Shown piece after piece: positions 29,301-37,708 of a stretch of DNA of 64,000 bases; the stretch's first letter is position 1, and each line of letters begins with the position of its first letter. The stretch comes from Tolypothrix campylonemoides VB511288 (GTDB lineage Bacteria > Cyanobacteriota > Cyanobacteriia > Cyanobacteriales > Nostocaceae). The position numbers were made by a program, and so were the translations under genes. The stretch spans positions 489,130-553,129 of the forward strand of contig JXCB02000001.1 of the NCBI GenBank assembly GCA_000828075.3, in the 5' to 3' direction. The notes beneath the pieces are model-generated. The model ran no database searches and was not told where the DNA came from. It was given only the letters and a program-made list of their open reading frames with translations.

Positions 29301-29913
29301 GAATTGTCTCGCCATTCACTGTTATGGGAACATCCCAATGATTCTTGGAAGAGAGGCGCAACACGGCTTGTTCTTCTTCAGAATACCAAGGTGTATCAGA
29401 ACCAGGAACAGCAACAGTAGGTAGCAGTGACCCCGGTATGTCCTTCCATAGGAAGTTTTGAAAAGTCCGCACATTAGCCGTGTCGATGGGATACTTGGAC
29501 AGCAGCAACATCCCATACTGACCAGGGAACTCACCGAAGCCAAAGGCATCGTCACCATATCCCCGTGTACCAGGAGTTGTGACGACTGTACCGTCGTTGT
29601 TCAAGTCAAATCCAGAAGGAATGCCAGTATTTGAGGGTGCTATGTAGACGTAAGGGTATTCAACTGGGTTTGCACCGTTTTGGCTGACCGAGAGATAATT
29701 TTGCTGTAATAATCGGACTGGTTCAAGAGGATCTGCCTCAACGTAGTCAAACTCGTTAATCAGCAGCACATCTGGATTCGTGCGCTGGATGATTTCAGCA
29801 ACAGCTTTCGCTTGAGGGTTGTCAGGCGTGGACAAATCAGTTACTAACTCACCTTCGGCGCTGCGGTTGAGAGAAGCATTGAACTGTGAAAAGCGGATTG
29901 TGTTAGCGGCCAT
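26335..29913 (-). CDS. endonuclease/exonuclease/phosphatase and phytase multidomain protein
   Basis: A 1192-residue acidic protein with three enzymatic modules. Residues about 1-395 are an endonuclease/exonuclease/phosphatase fold (NEFD, MGDQNADPFD, SSDHRLVWADL). Residues about 395-760 match the esterase-like phytase domain (PEGIALS and ENALFQDGPVATL region). Residues about 770-1130 match beta-propeller 3-phytase (DPAIYVN and GGESVDIAVATDRN). There is no signal peptide, so export by a type I system is likely. The combination suggests release of phosphate from extracellular DNA, phytate and phosphoesters. It is 240 bases from a small unknown gene and close to the 5'-nucleotidase gene on the same strand, forming a phosphate-scavenging group. 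Confidence 0.85.
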   Translation of the reverse strand: MAANTIRFSQFNASLNRSAEGELVTDLSTPDNPQAKAVAEIIQRTNPDVLLINEFDYVEADPLEPVRLLQQNYLSVSQNGANPVEYPYVYIAPSNTGIPSGFDLNNDGTVVTTPGTRGYGDDAFGFGEFPGQYGMLLLSKYPIDTANVRTFQNFLWKDIPGSLLPTVAVPGSDTPWYSEEEQAVLRLSSKNHWDVPITVNGETIHALVSHPTPPTFDGPEDRNGKRNYDEIRFWADYITPGKGNYIYDDQGQEGGLAGGSRFVIMGDQNADPFDGDSYNNAIRQLLQNPNINTNFIPSSPGGSQQAVLQGGANLNHRGNPAFDTADFADTTPGNLRTDYVLPSTDLNITNSAVFWPLNTDPLFPLVGTYNPNVLPTGFPSSDHRLVWADLQVPPTEAGRTIPNVDFSGQTIFPTGYIPDGAAGTVDGQETPVGGLSGVTYDAANNRFYSISDDRSQIAPARFYTFTLEIPSSQETGLGVTFTDVTTLKDENGNEFPLNSLDPEGIALSKNNTVFISSEGEVNINAGRVTNPFINQFSLTTGQQISSLPVPNKFLPVVQDTNGNGITDAGDTQVSGIRNNLAFESLTITPNQKTLYTATENALFQDGPVATLTDGSRSRILQYNLVSGQPEKEYLYNIDPVAAPPTTGSGDNGLVDLLALDNRGTLLALERSFSAGVGNTIKIYEVSLQGATDIKYYDSLNNLSTEQLADIKPAEKRLVLNLNSLNLPTGTDNIEGISFGPQLSDGRQSIVLVSDNNFSQTQFTQILALGADLVPSAAPTVETRPDLSNDPNLPRDQRADADDPAIYVNSSNPEQSLVLTAVKNAGLRVYDLSGNLLQEVNPGGIRYNNIDLQYGFNLGGESVDIAVATDRNNDKLAIFKINSHPSASGEYLEDITDSSIGTLFQASPFEPPYSPSSRSAYGIALYRSPVTDDYYVFANRRETGDVAQYKLIDTGNGNIGAERVRNFTVPTIAGRDAQLEGMVADQELGFLYIGQEDVGIWKYQAEPNGGTTGTLIDKVKDLGGSYVEDDVEGLSIYYGKDGTGYLLASSQGDSTFAVYSRKGNNDFVGRFAVGNNGSIDSVQESDGADVINVPLGSNFPYGVFVTQDGRNLPANIVDGENVNTNFKLVPWENIAYAFPNPLTIDTTSYNPRTPNTNLLLNGSTSSDITQTSSVLEGGINLTGNVAFENSIIG

Positions 29914-30150
29914 ATATTCTCCTAAGATGATTAGGGTTTACTGGTGCAACAAATAAATTGTTCTTCGTAATCATTAGACCTCTTGCGGAATGTGAGTTCC
30001 ATCTGTGTCCATCTGTGTCCATCTGTGGTTAATTATTCTTTTTTTTTGGACTTTTGCAAGAAGTCTATGAGTTTCAAAAAAAGATGACTTATTAAAATCT
30101 TGCAAGAATCAGGTTTAGGATATTTGGAACCACATATAAACACAGATGAA
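29914..30150. repeat. intergenic with CTGTGTCCAT repeats
   Basis: Bases about 30001-30030 carry tandem copies of the decamer CTGTGTCCAT, also present at 25994-26026 and in the 11501-11980 duplication. There is no gene here. Confidence 0.5.
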
Positions 30151-30606
30151 TTATCTGTGCTTATCTCTAGTTACATCTTCACAAATTTGCACAATATATT
30201 TTCTGGCAATATCTTTTCCTCCGGGGAAAGCAACAATAATTTTGGGATTAATGTTCATTGCTTGATAGTCAGCATTGGGCAGTTTTTCTACAAACTGACG
30301 CACCAGTTCTGGTATTTTCAATGCATTCTCGTTTTTTGGCTCAATTGTTTGGGTAAAAGTCACGCTACGCGGTTGGGCAACAAGACTGACTCCATTTTTA
30401 AATACGAGTTGAGAGACGGTGGCTGTGAGGATTGGTTGTTTTTGCAGTTCCCAATCTGAGGGAATTATCCCGCTCATTTTTAGAAAATCCATGTGGAGAA
30501 TCGAGGGATTGAATTGATTGGCAACGAGGGCGATCGCCAGTTCTTCAAATCCTAAAGTTCCTGTCACAAAATAGGGATTTAATGAGGCGTTGATTGTCGT
30601 CTGCAT
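30151..30606 (-). CDS. hypothetical protein
   Basis: A 151-residue soluble protein with no signal peptide, no membrane segment and one Cys near the C-terminus. The C-terminal half contains PRSVTFTQTIE and NADYQAMNINPK, phrases I associate with a small group of cyanobacterial conserved hypothetical proteins, but I cannot name a domain. It lies between the two large phosphatase genes on the same strand, 174 bases downstream of the 5'-nucleotidase start side neighbour. Its role is unknown. Confidence 0.6.
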   Translation of the reverse strand: MQTTINASLNPYFVTGTLGFEELAIALVANQFNPSILHMDFLKMSGIIPSDWELQKQPILTATVSQLVFKNGVSLVAQPRSVTFTQTIEPKNENALKIPELVRQFVEKLPNADYQAMNINPKIIVAFPGGKDIARKYIVQICEDVTRDKHR

Positions 30607-30780
30607 ATTTGTTGGTTTCTCTGAATTTGTGATAAGTCATGAGAATGAGGAGCAAAGCTCACCATTCCTAGATTTCGTTGGTAGTGCCCTCCGTTTCATT
30701 TCACAAATCTTGTATGATTGCAAGAAATGTCACCAATGAGTCCATAGCCCCTGAACGGTTGACTATTGGCTATTAATGAT

Positions 30781-33700
30781 TTAAGCAAAATTTACTTGAA
30801 CAACCACGTCATTGTAATCCAAATCTCCACCACCAAATAGGTCTTCAAACCCATAGGTGTTATCTCCTAACAAACGAATGTGATCTACTCTGTCTGAATT
30901 TGCCCCCAAGTAAGCAAAGTAAGCTTGAATAGCTCCAGTTGCCTGATTGGTAGGATTTTGAGCTAAGAAGTCAGCGGATGTACCATTAGCGATGATGAAA
31001 GGTGCATATAGCGCTCCACCAGCGAGATTGATCGGAGAACCGCCGTTACGACCGAAGTTGAAAACACTCTTCTCAATGGCTGCTCTGGCATAATTTGCAT
31101 CACCAGGGCGCAAATCGACAGTTCCATTACCATCTGTGTCAATACCACCATCGATGTCAGCAATTCTGTAAAAGCCGACAAAGTTGTTGTACGTAGCGCT
31201 GCTGTTGACAGTAAATTGACCTTGAACATTACCAGACAACTGCAAATCCAGCAACTCTACCCGTTCTTGAGTCACTCGTTGGGGTAAAGGTCGATTTGAG
31301 GTTTGCACACGCAGAACAACGTCATTGAAGTCGTTATCATTGCCATCTTCCCAAGAAAGAGTATAACCACCACTGCTATCTGCAACTTGCAGCTTGTTAG
31401 AAGTTGCTAAGACGACATTATTGACCGTTCTGCCAGCTCTTAAGTCAGACAGTACTGTATCAGTCGTGCCGTTTTGCACTAAATAGAACATTAAGCGTAA
31501 GTTACCACCAAAATTTAACAGGCGATCGGGATTACCAAAACCTAGAGAGTTTGGTAGCACTGAGAAAACAACTTCTGATCTGCTGAGGGCTGCTTGTAGA
31601 TAACCAGCTTGATTAGGAGCAATACCATTAACCTTACCTTGGTCATCATCAACAACAAACACACCAATCTCATTGACTGCTCTAGAATTTCTGCCAGTGA
31701 GGCTTACTTCTACATTTTGAGAGTTGACAAAGTTAATGAGATTGAAGATGTTGTTCGACTGTCTAGTCAAACCAGGAGCCGCAAATACTGTATCGCTGCG
31801 TTGTGCCAAGTTTTGAATCCGTCCGTCTTGACTAACGCCAACATCTTTAATACCGTAAGGCGTGTTTCGGAAATTGCTTGCGACATACTCTGCCAATGCA
31901 TCCTGCTCTGAACCATTATCGGCAAAAGTCGCAGTTCCCGTGCGGACTCCTGTTTGGACTAAATCTACGCGATTCTTGCCAAACCGAGGAAAGGGATAGC
32001 TATCGCCACCACTTGCTAAAAAGTTCAGCGTCACCAGTCGGATTTGGCGGTTGGGATCACCGACAACTTGCCCGTTGCGGACTACCTCATCAATGAGGCG
32101 GTCATTTTGGTCGCGAAGGGCAAGGGAACGAATGCGCTCTCCCTGTGTTGTAACGTTGCCATTGGTATCGAATCTAATTGCTGTACGGTTGGGGTCAAAG
32201 CTGAAGGTCATCCCCCCCACTTGCGGAAACTGACCAGGTGTTGCTCCAGGGGCGGTACCAGCAACGCCGTGTTCCATGATCAGTCGCAGTTCTGCTGCTG
32301 TCACCGTCAGCAACGTTAAACCGTTGTTAAATCGTAGGGAGTTTTCAATGTCGAGTTGGGAAATATCCCCTGGCTTTTTGTTCGGCGCTATGGGGTTAGG
32401 CTGCGGAGGCAGTTTCCTGAAGTCTTCAGCGCTCACTCCCCCTGCACTATCTGAAACCACACCAACGTTATCTCGAATACCACCTCCATTTTTAATAGAA
32501 ACAACAGTGGTAGAGTCAATGCTGCGCCCTAGTGCTAAGTTAGCATCTGCTGTCAGGTTGCCAAAGTTAGTTTCTTGGGTGCGGACATCGTTACGAGTGC
32601 CGTTGAGGAATACCGAAGTTTTACCAAATATATTGTTATCTTTGCTAGCAATAACGTTTCGCAGGGCGTCAGTAATTGCTACGACGTTTTGGTTAGCAAC
32701 AGTTCTAGGGTTAACATCGGTGCCGTAAACGCGGTCAACTCCTGCTTCATCTGTGGCATAAGCTCCGTTGATGTTACTATTAAGAATGCCAGTATTAAGT
32801 ACGCCATTGTCGTCGAACTCAACAACCAAACGTCCCACGTATTTGTAATTGGCATCAGTGTTGACGACTAAAATAGGTTGACCGCTGGCAGAAGTCCTTA
32901 GAATTGGGTATTGTCCCTTAGTTGTATCTCCTGCTCGCAGGGGGTCGTTAGCATCCGACAATAATGTATGCGAGCCACCAGCAATCAGGATATCAACATC
33001 ACGCAGTCGGGGTGCTAGTTCATCTCGTTCTATGTTGAGCTGCTGCATATGCGCCAGCAGCACGATTTTATTAATTCCTGTGTTTTTGAGGTTATCTACA
33101 GAGGATTGAATCTCTGCGGCAAGTGCTGTATAATCTACGGGATTAGAGGGAGTAACAACAATGCTGCCAGTAGATGAGATACTTGGTAGGGTAGGTGTTG
33201 TAGCTCCAACAACACCGATTCTCTGGTCATCTCCATTCCCCAAAATGCCATCAGCACCAGGCAAGCTAATCACTGTACTTTTGGCAATTTTGCCTTTAAT
33301 TGTGCTTGCCTCGGCAGTGTTTTGATTACTAGCCAAGTCGCTATTTGATAAGTTACCTGCAGCGATTTCTGGCTGAAAGTTTAGGTTCGTGCTAAGGTAT
33401 GGAAAATTGGTGCCTGGATTGCCACCACCAGTGCGGATAATATCTCGGACTTGCCTAACGCCCAAGTCAAACTCGTGGTTTCCCAAGGCTGAGGCTTGTA
33501 TACCAAAGGCATTGAGAATGCCAATATCACCCCGTCCAATCACAACATTTAACGGTGTAGCTGTCCCTAAACCTCCTACTCCATTGAGGCTAAGGTCGCT
33601 GGAAGCATTCAGGAAGACACCGGGAATGTAATTGTCACCAGAAGATAAAGTTAAGGTATTGGCAAGGACGTTGCTGGGTAGTGCTGGGTCAGTTCTGAGG

Positions 33701-33795
33701 CGGTTGAGAATAGATGAAAAGCGTACGGCATCATCTAAGGCTGGGATACCGGCTTCAAAGTCTGAAGCATGGAGTACTTGAAGTGTAAATGGCAT
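30781..33795 (-). CDS. 5'-nucleotidase/metallophosphatase with C-terminal DUF4114 domains
   Basis: A 1004-residue acidic protein. Residues about 1-330 are a calcineurin-like metallophosphatase domain (SGDNYIPG, ALGNHEFDLG and GGSHTLL as metal-binding blocks), and about 370-640 match the 5'-nucleotidase C-terminal domain (GNLTADA, KNGGGIRDN). From about 680 on there are two DUF4114-like beta modules (LSWEDGNDNDFNDVVLRV and FGGGDLDYNDVVVQV), which are calcium-binding-like and typical of proteins secreted by type I systems. There is no N-terminal signal. The expected role is extracellular release of phosphate from nucleotides. The first metal motif reads HASDFEAG in place of the common HTNDxHG. 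Confidence 0.88.
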   Translation of the reverse strand: MPFTLQVLHASDFEAGIPALDDAVRFSSILNRLRTDPALPSNVLANTLTLSSGDNYIPGVFLNASSDLSLNGVGGLGTATPLNVVIGRGDIGILNAFGIQASALGNHEFDLGVRQVRDIIRTGGGNPGTNFPYLSTNLNFQPEIAAGNLSNSDLASNQNTAEASTIKGKIAKSTVISLPGADGILGNGDDQRIGVVGATTPTLPSISSTGSIVVTPSNPVDYTALAAEIQSSVDNLKNTGINKIVLLAHMQQLNIERDELAPRLRDVDILIAGGSHTLLSDANDPLRAGDTTKGQYPILRTSASGQPILVVNTDANYKYVGRLVVEFDDNGVLNTGILNSNINGAYATDEAGVDRVYGTDVNPRTVANQNVVAITDALRNVIASKDNNIFGKTSVFLNGTRNDVRTQETNFGNLTADANLALGRSIDSTTVVSIKNGGGIRDNVGVVSDSAGGVSAEDFRKLPPQPNPIAPNKKPGDISQLDIENSLRFNNGLTLLTVTAAELRLIMEHGVAGTAPGATPGQFPQVGGMTFSFDPNRTAIRFDTNGNVTTQGERIRSLALRDQNDRLIDEVVRNGQVVGDPNRQIRLVTLNFLASGGDSYPFPRFGKNRVDLVQTGVRTGTATFADNGSEQDALAEYVASNFRNTPYGIKDVGVSQDGRIQNLAQRSDTVFAAPGLTRQSNNIFNLINFVNSQNVEVSLTGRNSRAVNEIGVFVVDDDQGKVNGIAPNQAGYLQAALSRSEVVFSVLPNSLGFGNPDRLLNFGGNLRLMFYLVQNGTTDTVLSDLRAGRTVNNVVLATSNKLQVADSSGGYTLSWEDGNDNDFNDVVLRVQTSNRPLPQRVTQERVELLDLQLSGNVQGQFTVNSSATYNNFVGFYRIADIDGGIDTDGNGTVDLRPGDANYARAAIEKSVFNFGRNGGSPINLAGGALYAPFIIANGTSADFLAQNPTNQATGAIQAYFAYLGANSDRVDHIRLLGDNTYGFEDLFGGGDLDYNDVVVQVNFA

Positions 33796-34606
33796 TTTGA
33801 TTTCAATTCAATAAACATCAACTGCAAAGGCAAACTTTACAGTCGGGGCAATGGTAATGCGCATTTGGCAGTATCATGCATTTCTTGTATAAAAAAGCAT
33901 GGATTTTGAAATGCTTGCCATTTTTGTTTGTATTAATTTGTATTCAGTACCCTTAAATTATCCCAGTAATATTAAGAAGTAGATAGCAAAAGGTTAAGAC
34001 ATTAGATGATCTAGAGTACAGTAATAATTCTTAGTAAAAACAAACGCTACCTATTTAGGGTAGAGATACGCTACTACTCCCTTTTGCTCTAAAATTACCT
34101 ATCTTCTCTGCGTTCTCTGTCTTGAAAAGTTTGCTACGGAGGGAAACCAACGCCAGTCACCTACGGCGGGAAACCCGCCTGCATGGCTAGCGCTCCTCCT
34201 GACAACTTTTCGCTGCGCCTCTGCGGTTTTAAAATCAGTACTCTTTTGGCAAGAAGGAAGGGAGTCATCGCAATTTTTGAAATACTTGCTATGCCCAGTT
34301 TTTTCTTTTACAATCTTGGAGATCAGGACTTACGCATGGGTAACGGAAAAACGAACCACAGAGGACGCAGAGGAGCCAGCGCCCTTTGGAGGGTTTCCCG
34401 AACTCACAGCGACTGGCGTGACACAGAGAAATAAGAGTTTGAGAGGTTTTTTGCGTAAGTCCTAGAAATTTAATTTTCTCGCTTAAGCACTAACAAATTA
34501 TGTATTAAAAAAATACGCCAAAACGAGCAACGGTTAATTTGTGCCATCACCTTTGCTACACAATCCGTTGAACTGTCTTGGCGCGAAACTAATTTTTTGA
34601 CATGAA
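33796..34606. other. 0.8 kb intergenic region with repeats
   Basis: No gene is supported. It contains the AT-rich upstream region of the nucleotidase gene, a GC-rich repeat cluster at about 34135-34200 (CCTACGGCGGGAAACCC words, as at 3150-3350), and the element at 34325-34463. Confidence 0.4.
34325..34463. repeat. 139 bp MITE with AGGACTTACGCA ends
   Basis: Ends AGGACTTACGCA and TGCGTAAGTCCT are perfect inverted 12-mers. The same ends bound the 101 bp element at 49804-49904 and occur singly at 5021-5032. The interior differs from the 49804 copy (it carries GGAGGGTTTCCCG words), so they share only their termini. No clear target duplication. Confidence 0.65.
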
Positions 34607-35416
34607 TTAGCGGCGGAATTTTTTGGGGTCTAGGCGATAACCAGTTTGAGGTTGAGACTGCTGACGATTAAGTGACACACCATTGTTGAGTTTTCCTCCG
34701 GTACCGCGATCGCTACGATCTAGGAAAGGTTTGAGATTGATCGGGTCTTTAGAAGAAGCAGAGGGTTTTTTACCACCGCCGAAAATTGTTTGACCTAAGT
34801 TGGACAGTTCATCATTACCACTTGTGTAAGTGTTAACGCCAAAAGTTTGCTGACCACTATCAGCAGATGCCAAGTTTTGGAAAACGCTATTGCGGACAGC
34901 ATAGGGGTCTTGGTTGGTTGGGACTGTCAGCACAATTCGACAGTAAGGATTAGCTTCGGTGGTTACGCACAGAATGTTCTCTCTGTTTTCTACCGCTGTC
35001 TTCAGTTCCACTAAACCATCTGGGCGGTAAGATTCCAACCGCTGGGCTATTGCTTCGCAACGTTTTTGTGCATTCCACCCGTCTCCTAAAGTCCTAGGAG
35101 TCGCCCAAGCGAAGTATTGACCGGGTTGACTTTCAGGCTGGTACATAACGGTATACTGACCGTTGTAAAACTGACAGCTAAACCGATTAGCGCTATCAAT
35201 AGGTGATGAGGTATTTGTTGTCGTTGTTGTTGTTGAGGAACCAGGTCCGGTTGTCCTTGTTGTGGTTGATGTTGAACCATTACCCGCTGGTGATGTTGGC
35301 ACGACAACATCACCACCACCACGCACTTGGGCGAATGCAGCGGAATGACCAAAAACCAAGGATAAACCAAGACCACTCAAAAAAAGAAACTTCAGAGGTT
35401 GAGATAGCATAAGCAA
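34607..35416 (-). CDS. COP23 domain protein, secreted
   Basis: A 269-residue exported protein. A signal peptide with a hydrophobic core at about 8-24 and an AFA-Q cleavage site is followed by a Thr/Ser-rich linker (about 45-75), then the COP23-type domain (RFSCQFYNGQYTVMY, RCEAIAQRLESY, CRIVLTVP), and a basic, low-complexity tail. The name comes from a circadian-oscillating membrane-associated protein; the function is not known. It lies 65 bases downstream of the M48 protease on the same strand. Confidence 0.8.
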   Translation of the reverse strand: MLMLSQPLKFLFLSGLGLSLVFGHSAAFAQVRGGGDVVVPTSPAGNGSTSTTTRTTGPGSSTTTTTTNTSSPIDSANRFSCQFYNGQYTVMYQPESQPGQYFAWATPRTLGDGWNAQKRCEAIAQRLESYRPDGLVELKTAVENRENILCVTTEANPYCRIVLTVPTNQDPYAVRNSVFQNLASADSGQQTFGVNTYTSGNDELSNLGQTIFGGGKKPSASSKDPINLKPFLDRSDRGTGGKLNNGVSLNRQQSQPQTGYRLDPKKFRR

Positions 35417-35481
35417 TCCTAAAACGGGATTTACAGTAGGGAGTTGATAATTTTAGTGACGAATAATGTTGTGATTTTGAT

Positions 35482-37128
35482 TCATTGACGGCGTCCCTTT
35501 TTATCTTTTCTTTCTTTTTCCTCTTTGAGTATCTGTTTCGCTTTTGCTTGAATTTCTGTGTGACGCGCGACTCCTTCGTAGGCGTAGCGGTTGTATTTAT
35601 TGCGTGAAATTAACTCTTCTAGTGAGCGAACTCGTTCATTTCCGCCTGGGTGAGAAGATAACCAACTCGGAGGAGCATTTTTCTGTTGTTTATCCAATGT
35701 TACCATCAAGTTACGTAAGCCGTCAGCTGCGTAACCTGTTGTAGTTATGAGGCGCGTACCAAGAGTATCAGCTTGGCGTTCCATGTCGCGGCTGTAACTG
35801 AGTGCAAACAGTTGACCGACGATACCGCCATAAGGTACATACTGGGTGACGTTAGCAATTAAGTTTCCCTGAGTAACTAATTGAAAACCATGGGAGAGGA
35901 CGACGTGGGATAATTCATGACCGATTAACCCAGCTAATTCTGCTTCAGAATTGGTTTTGGCAATGGCACCTGCGTTAAGAAAGATTTTGCCTCCTGGTAG
36001 CGCAAAGGCGTTGAGATCTGCCTCTGGGATGACGAAAAACTCGTATTTAAATTCATTACGTCCTGCTACTTTCGCCAGTTTCTGTCCGATTTCATCGACG
36101 TATTTTAAAACAGTTTCATCCTTAACTAATTTCAGTTGCTTTTTCGCCTGCTTTGCCACCGACTCACCTATAGATTCTTCTCCCCGTAGCATCATAATGG
36201 TGGAGTCAAGGGCGGTAAACGGACCGACTAAACTACCAGTGACGGCGTAACCTAAGACACCAGTGATGATGTTGGCGATCGCATTGCCTCTAATTTTTCC
36301 TCGGATATGCGATCTGTAACGTTTGAGATTGTCTTCTGCCAGTTTTGTAAACTCAGGTCCTTGCGGATCGTTTGGGTTGAGAACGGCAAATTGACGTGCC
36401 GCCAGCGAGGCTTCCATCCATTTTTTAGCTTTGGAGAGTGCTGCAACTCGTGCTTTAATTAAATCAGGTTGATTAGGATACAGCGTAGCCGCCTTGTCTA
36501 ATACCTGCAATGCTTTTTTCTCTTCACCGTCTTCTTTGAGGACTTCAGCATATTTGATATGACCAGGGATAAATTCCGGATTCTTCTCAACCAAAAGTTC
36601 TAGCGCTACTCTCGTCCTAGTTTGCGTCTGGCTGGCAATTCCCGCTTCTGCTTCCCGCCAGTACACTTGACCACCTGGGGATAGTTGCGCGAGGTCAACT
36701 ATTGGTTCTTTGATTTCTTGTGTATCAGATGTTTTGGCAAAAGGTTCTTTAACTTCTCGATAGAGTTTTTCCGCAGCTCCTGTTTGTCCCGTCTGGTAAA
36801 GCTTGTCCGCTTCTATCAGTTTTTGCTGACGGGCGATCTCTTCGGGAGTTGGTGGAGGTTCCGCCGCTGACTCTGGCTTTTTAGGATCAGAAGAAGTTGG
36901 TTGTTTTGATTCAGTCGGTTTCTTTGTATTAGGGGCTTCTGAGTTGGGTGTTGCTGAAGGCGATTTTTCTTCGGTGGGTACTATGACTGGTTCATTATGA
37001 GTCGTGGATGCTGCGGGTTCTTTTGCGGGCGATATTATCGGTTGTGTCAGAATAATCAGAATAGATGTTCCGACTGAGAGGAAAACCCAGCTAAAGGCAA
37101 GCAGCAGTGACTTCCATTTGCGTTTCAT
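35482..37128 (-). CDS. M48 family metallopeptidase with TPR-like N-terminal region
   Basis: A 548-residue protein. An N-terminal signal or membrane anchor (about 10-30) is followed by a Pro/Ser/Thr/Glu-rich segment, a TPR-like helical region (about 85-270) and an M48 zinc-protease domain. The zinc site is intact: H404-E405-x-x-H408 (GHELSH) and E450 in MERQAD. M48 enzymes act in quality control at the cytoplasmic membrane or in the periplasm. It is adjacent to the COP23 gene and divergent from kaiB. Confidence 0.88.
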   Translation of the reverse strand: MKRKWKSLLLAFSWVFLSVGTSILIILTQPIISPAKEPAASTTHNEPVIVPTEEKSPSATPNSEAPNTKKPTESKQPTSSDPKKPESAAEPPPTPEEIARQQKLIEADKLYQTGQTGAAEKLYREVKEPFAKTSDTQEIKEPIVDLAQLSPGGQVYWREAEAGIASQTQTRTRVALELLVEKNPEFIPGHIKYAEVLKEDGEEKKALQVLDKAATLYPNQPDLIKARVAALSKAKKWMEASLAARQFAVLNPNDPQGPEFTKLAEDNLKRYRSHIRGKIRGNAIANIITGVLGYAVTGSLVGPFTALDSTIMMLRGEESIGESVAKQAKKQLKLVKDETVLKYVDEIGQKLAKVAGRNEFKYEFFVIPEADLNAFALPGGKIFLNAGAIAKTNSEAELAGLIGHELSHVVLSHGFQLVTQGNLIANVTQYVPYGGIVGQLFALSYSRDMERQADTLGTRLITTTGYAADGLRNLMVTLDKQQKNAPPSWLSSHPGGNERVRSLEELISRNKYNRYAYEGVARHTEIQAKAKQILKEEKERKDKKGRRQ

Positions 37129-37364
37129 GGCGGGTGGAACCTATACAAAAGCTCTTTGTAAGCCTAATGAAATCACAAAACGAGTGCTTAGGCAGCCTTC
37201 AAATAATATTAGCAGAACATTGCTTGATAGCTAATGAACTCATAGTTACCTAACTATGGGCACTCAGAAATACTTCGTTAGTGTGACAAAAATTAACATT
37301 ATTAAAAATTATAATGGCTTTCATCAAAAGTGAATACATAAAGAAGTTGTGACTCGACTGACAA

Positions 37365-37637
37365 ATGAGTGATAAATATCTGCTCAAACTATATGTTACA
37401 GGAGCCACCGACCGATCGCAGCGAGCCATCTCCAATTTGATTCAGTTGTGTGAGTTACATCTGCGAAATAGACATGAGATAGTCATTATAGACGTGCTGG
37501 AGCAACCACAAATTGCTGAAGCCGATAAAATTTTAGTCACTCCAACTTTAATCAAGGAATTTCCCTTGCCAAAAGTGCGAATTATCGGTGATTTATCAGA
37601 TACAAAGACAGTTTTGTTAGGGCTTAATATTCATTAG
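37365..37637 (+). CDS. kaiB: KaiB-like circadian clock protein
   Basis: A 90-residue thioredoxin-like protein matching KaiB throughout: KLYVTGATDRSQRAI, IIDVLEQPQIAE and KILVTPTLIKEFPLP. KaiB is a fold-switching protein that binds the phosphorylated KaiC hexamer. It lies 71 bases ahead of a kaiC-like gene, with a hybrid histidine kinase next. There is no kaiA in the window, so this resembles an accessory kaiB-kaiC set and not the main kaiABC operon. The ATG at 37365 lacks a visible Shine-Dalgarno sequence. Confidence 0.88.
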   Translation: MSDKYLLKLYVTGATDRSQRAISNLIQLCELHLRNRHEIVIIDVLEQPQIAEADKILVTPTLIKEFPLPKVRIIGDLSDTKTVLLGLNIH

Positions 37638-37708
37638 AGATATCGGCATACATTAGTTAAAGTAATCATTTAGATTATATTTATTAATAGACAAATCAAA
37701 TTTTATAA

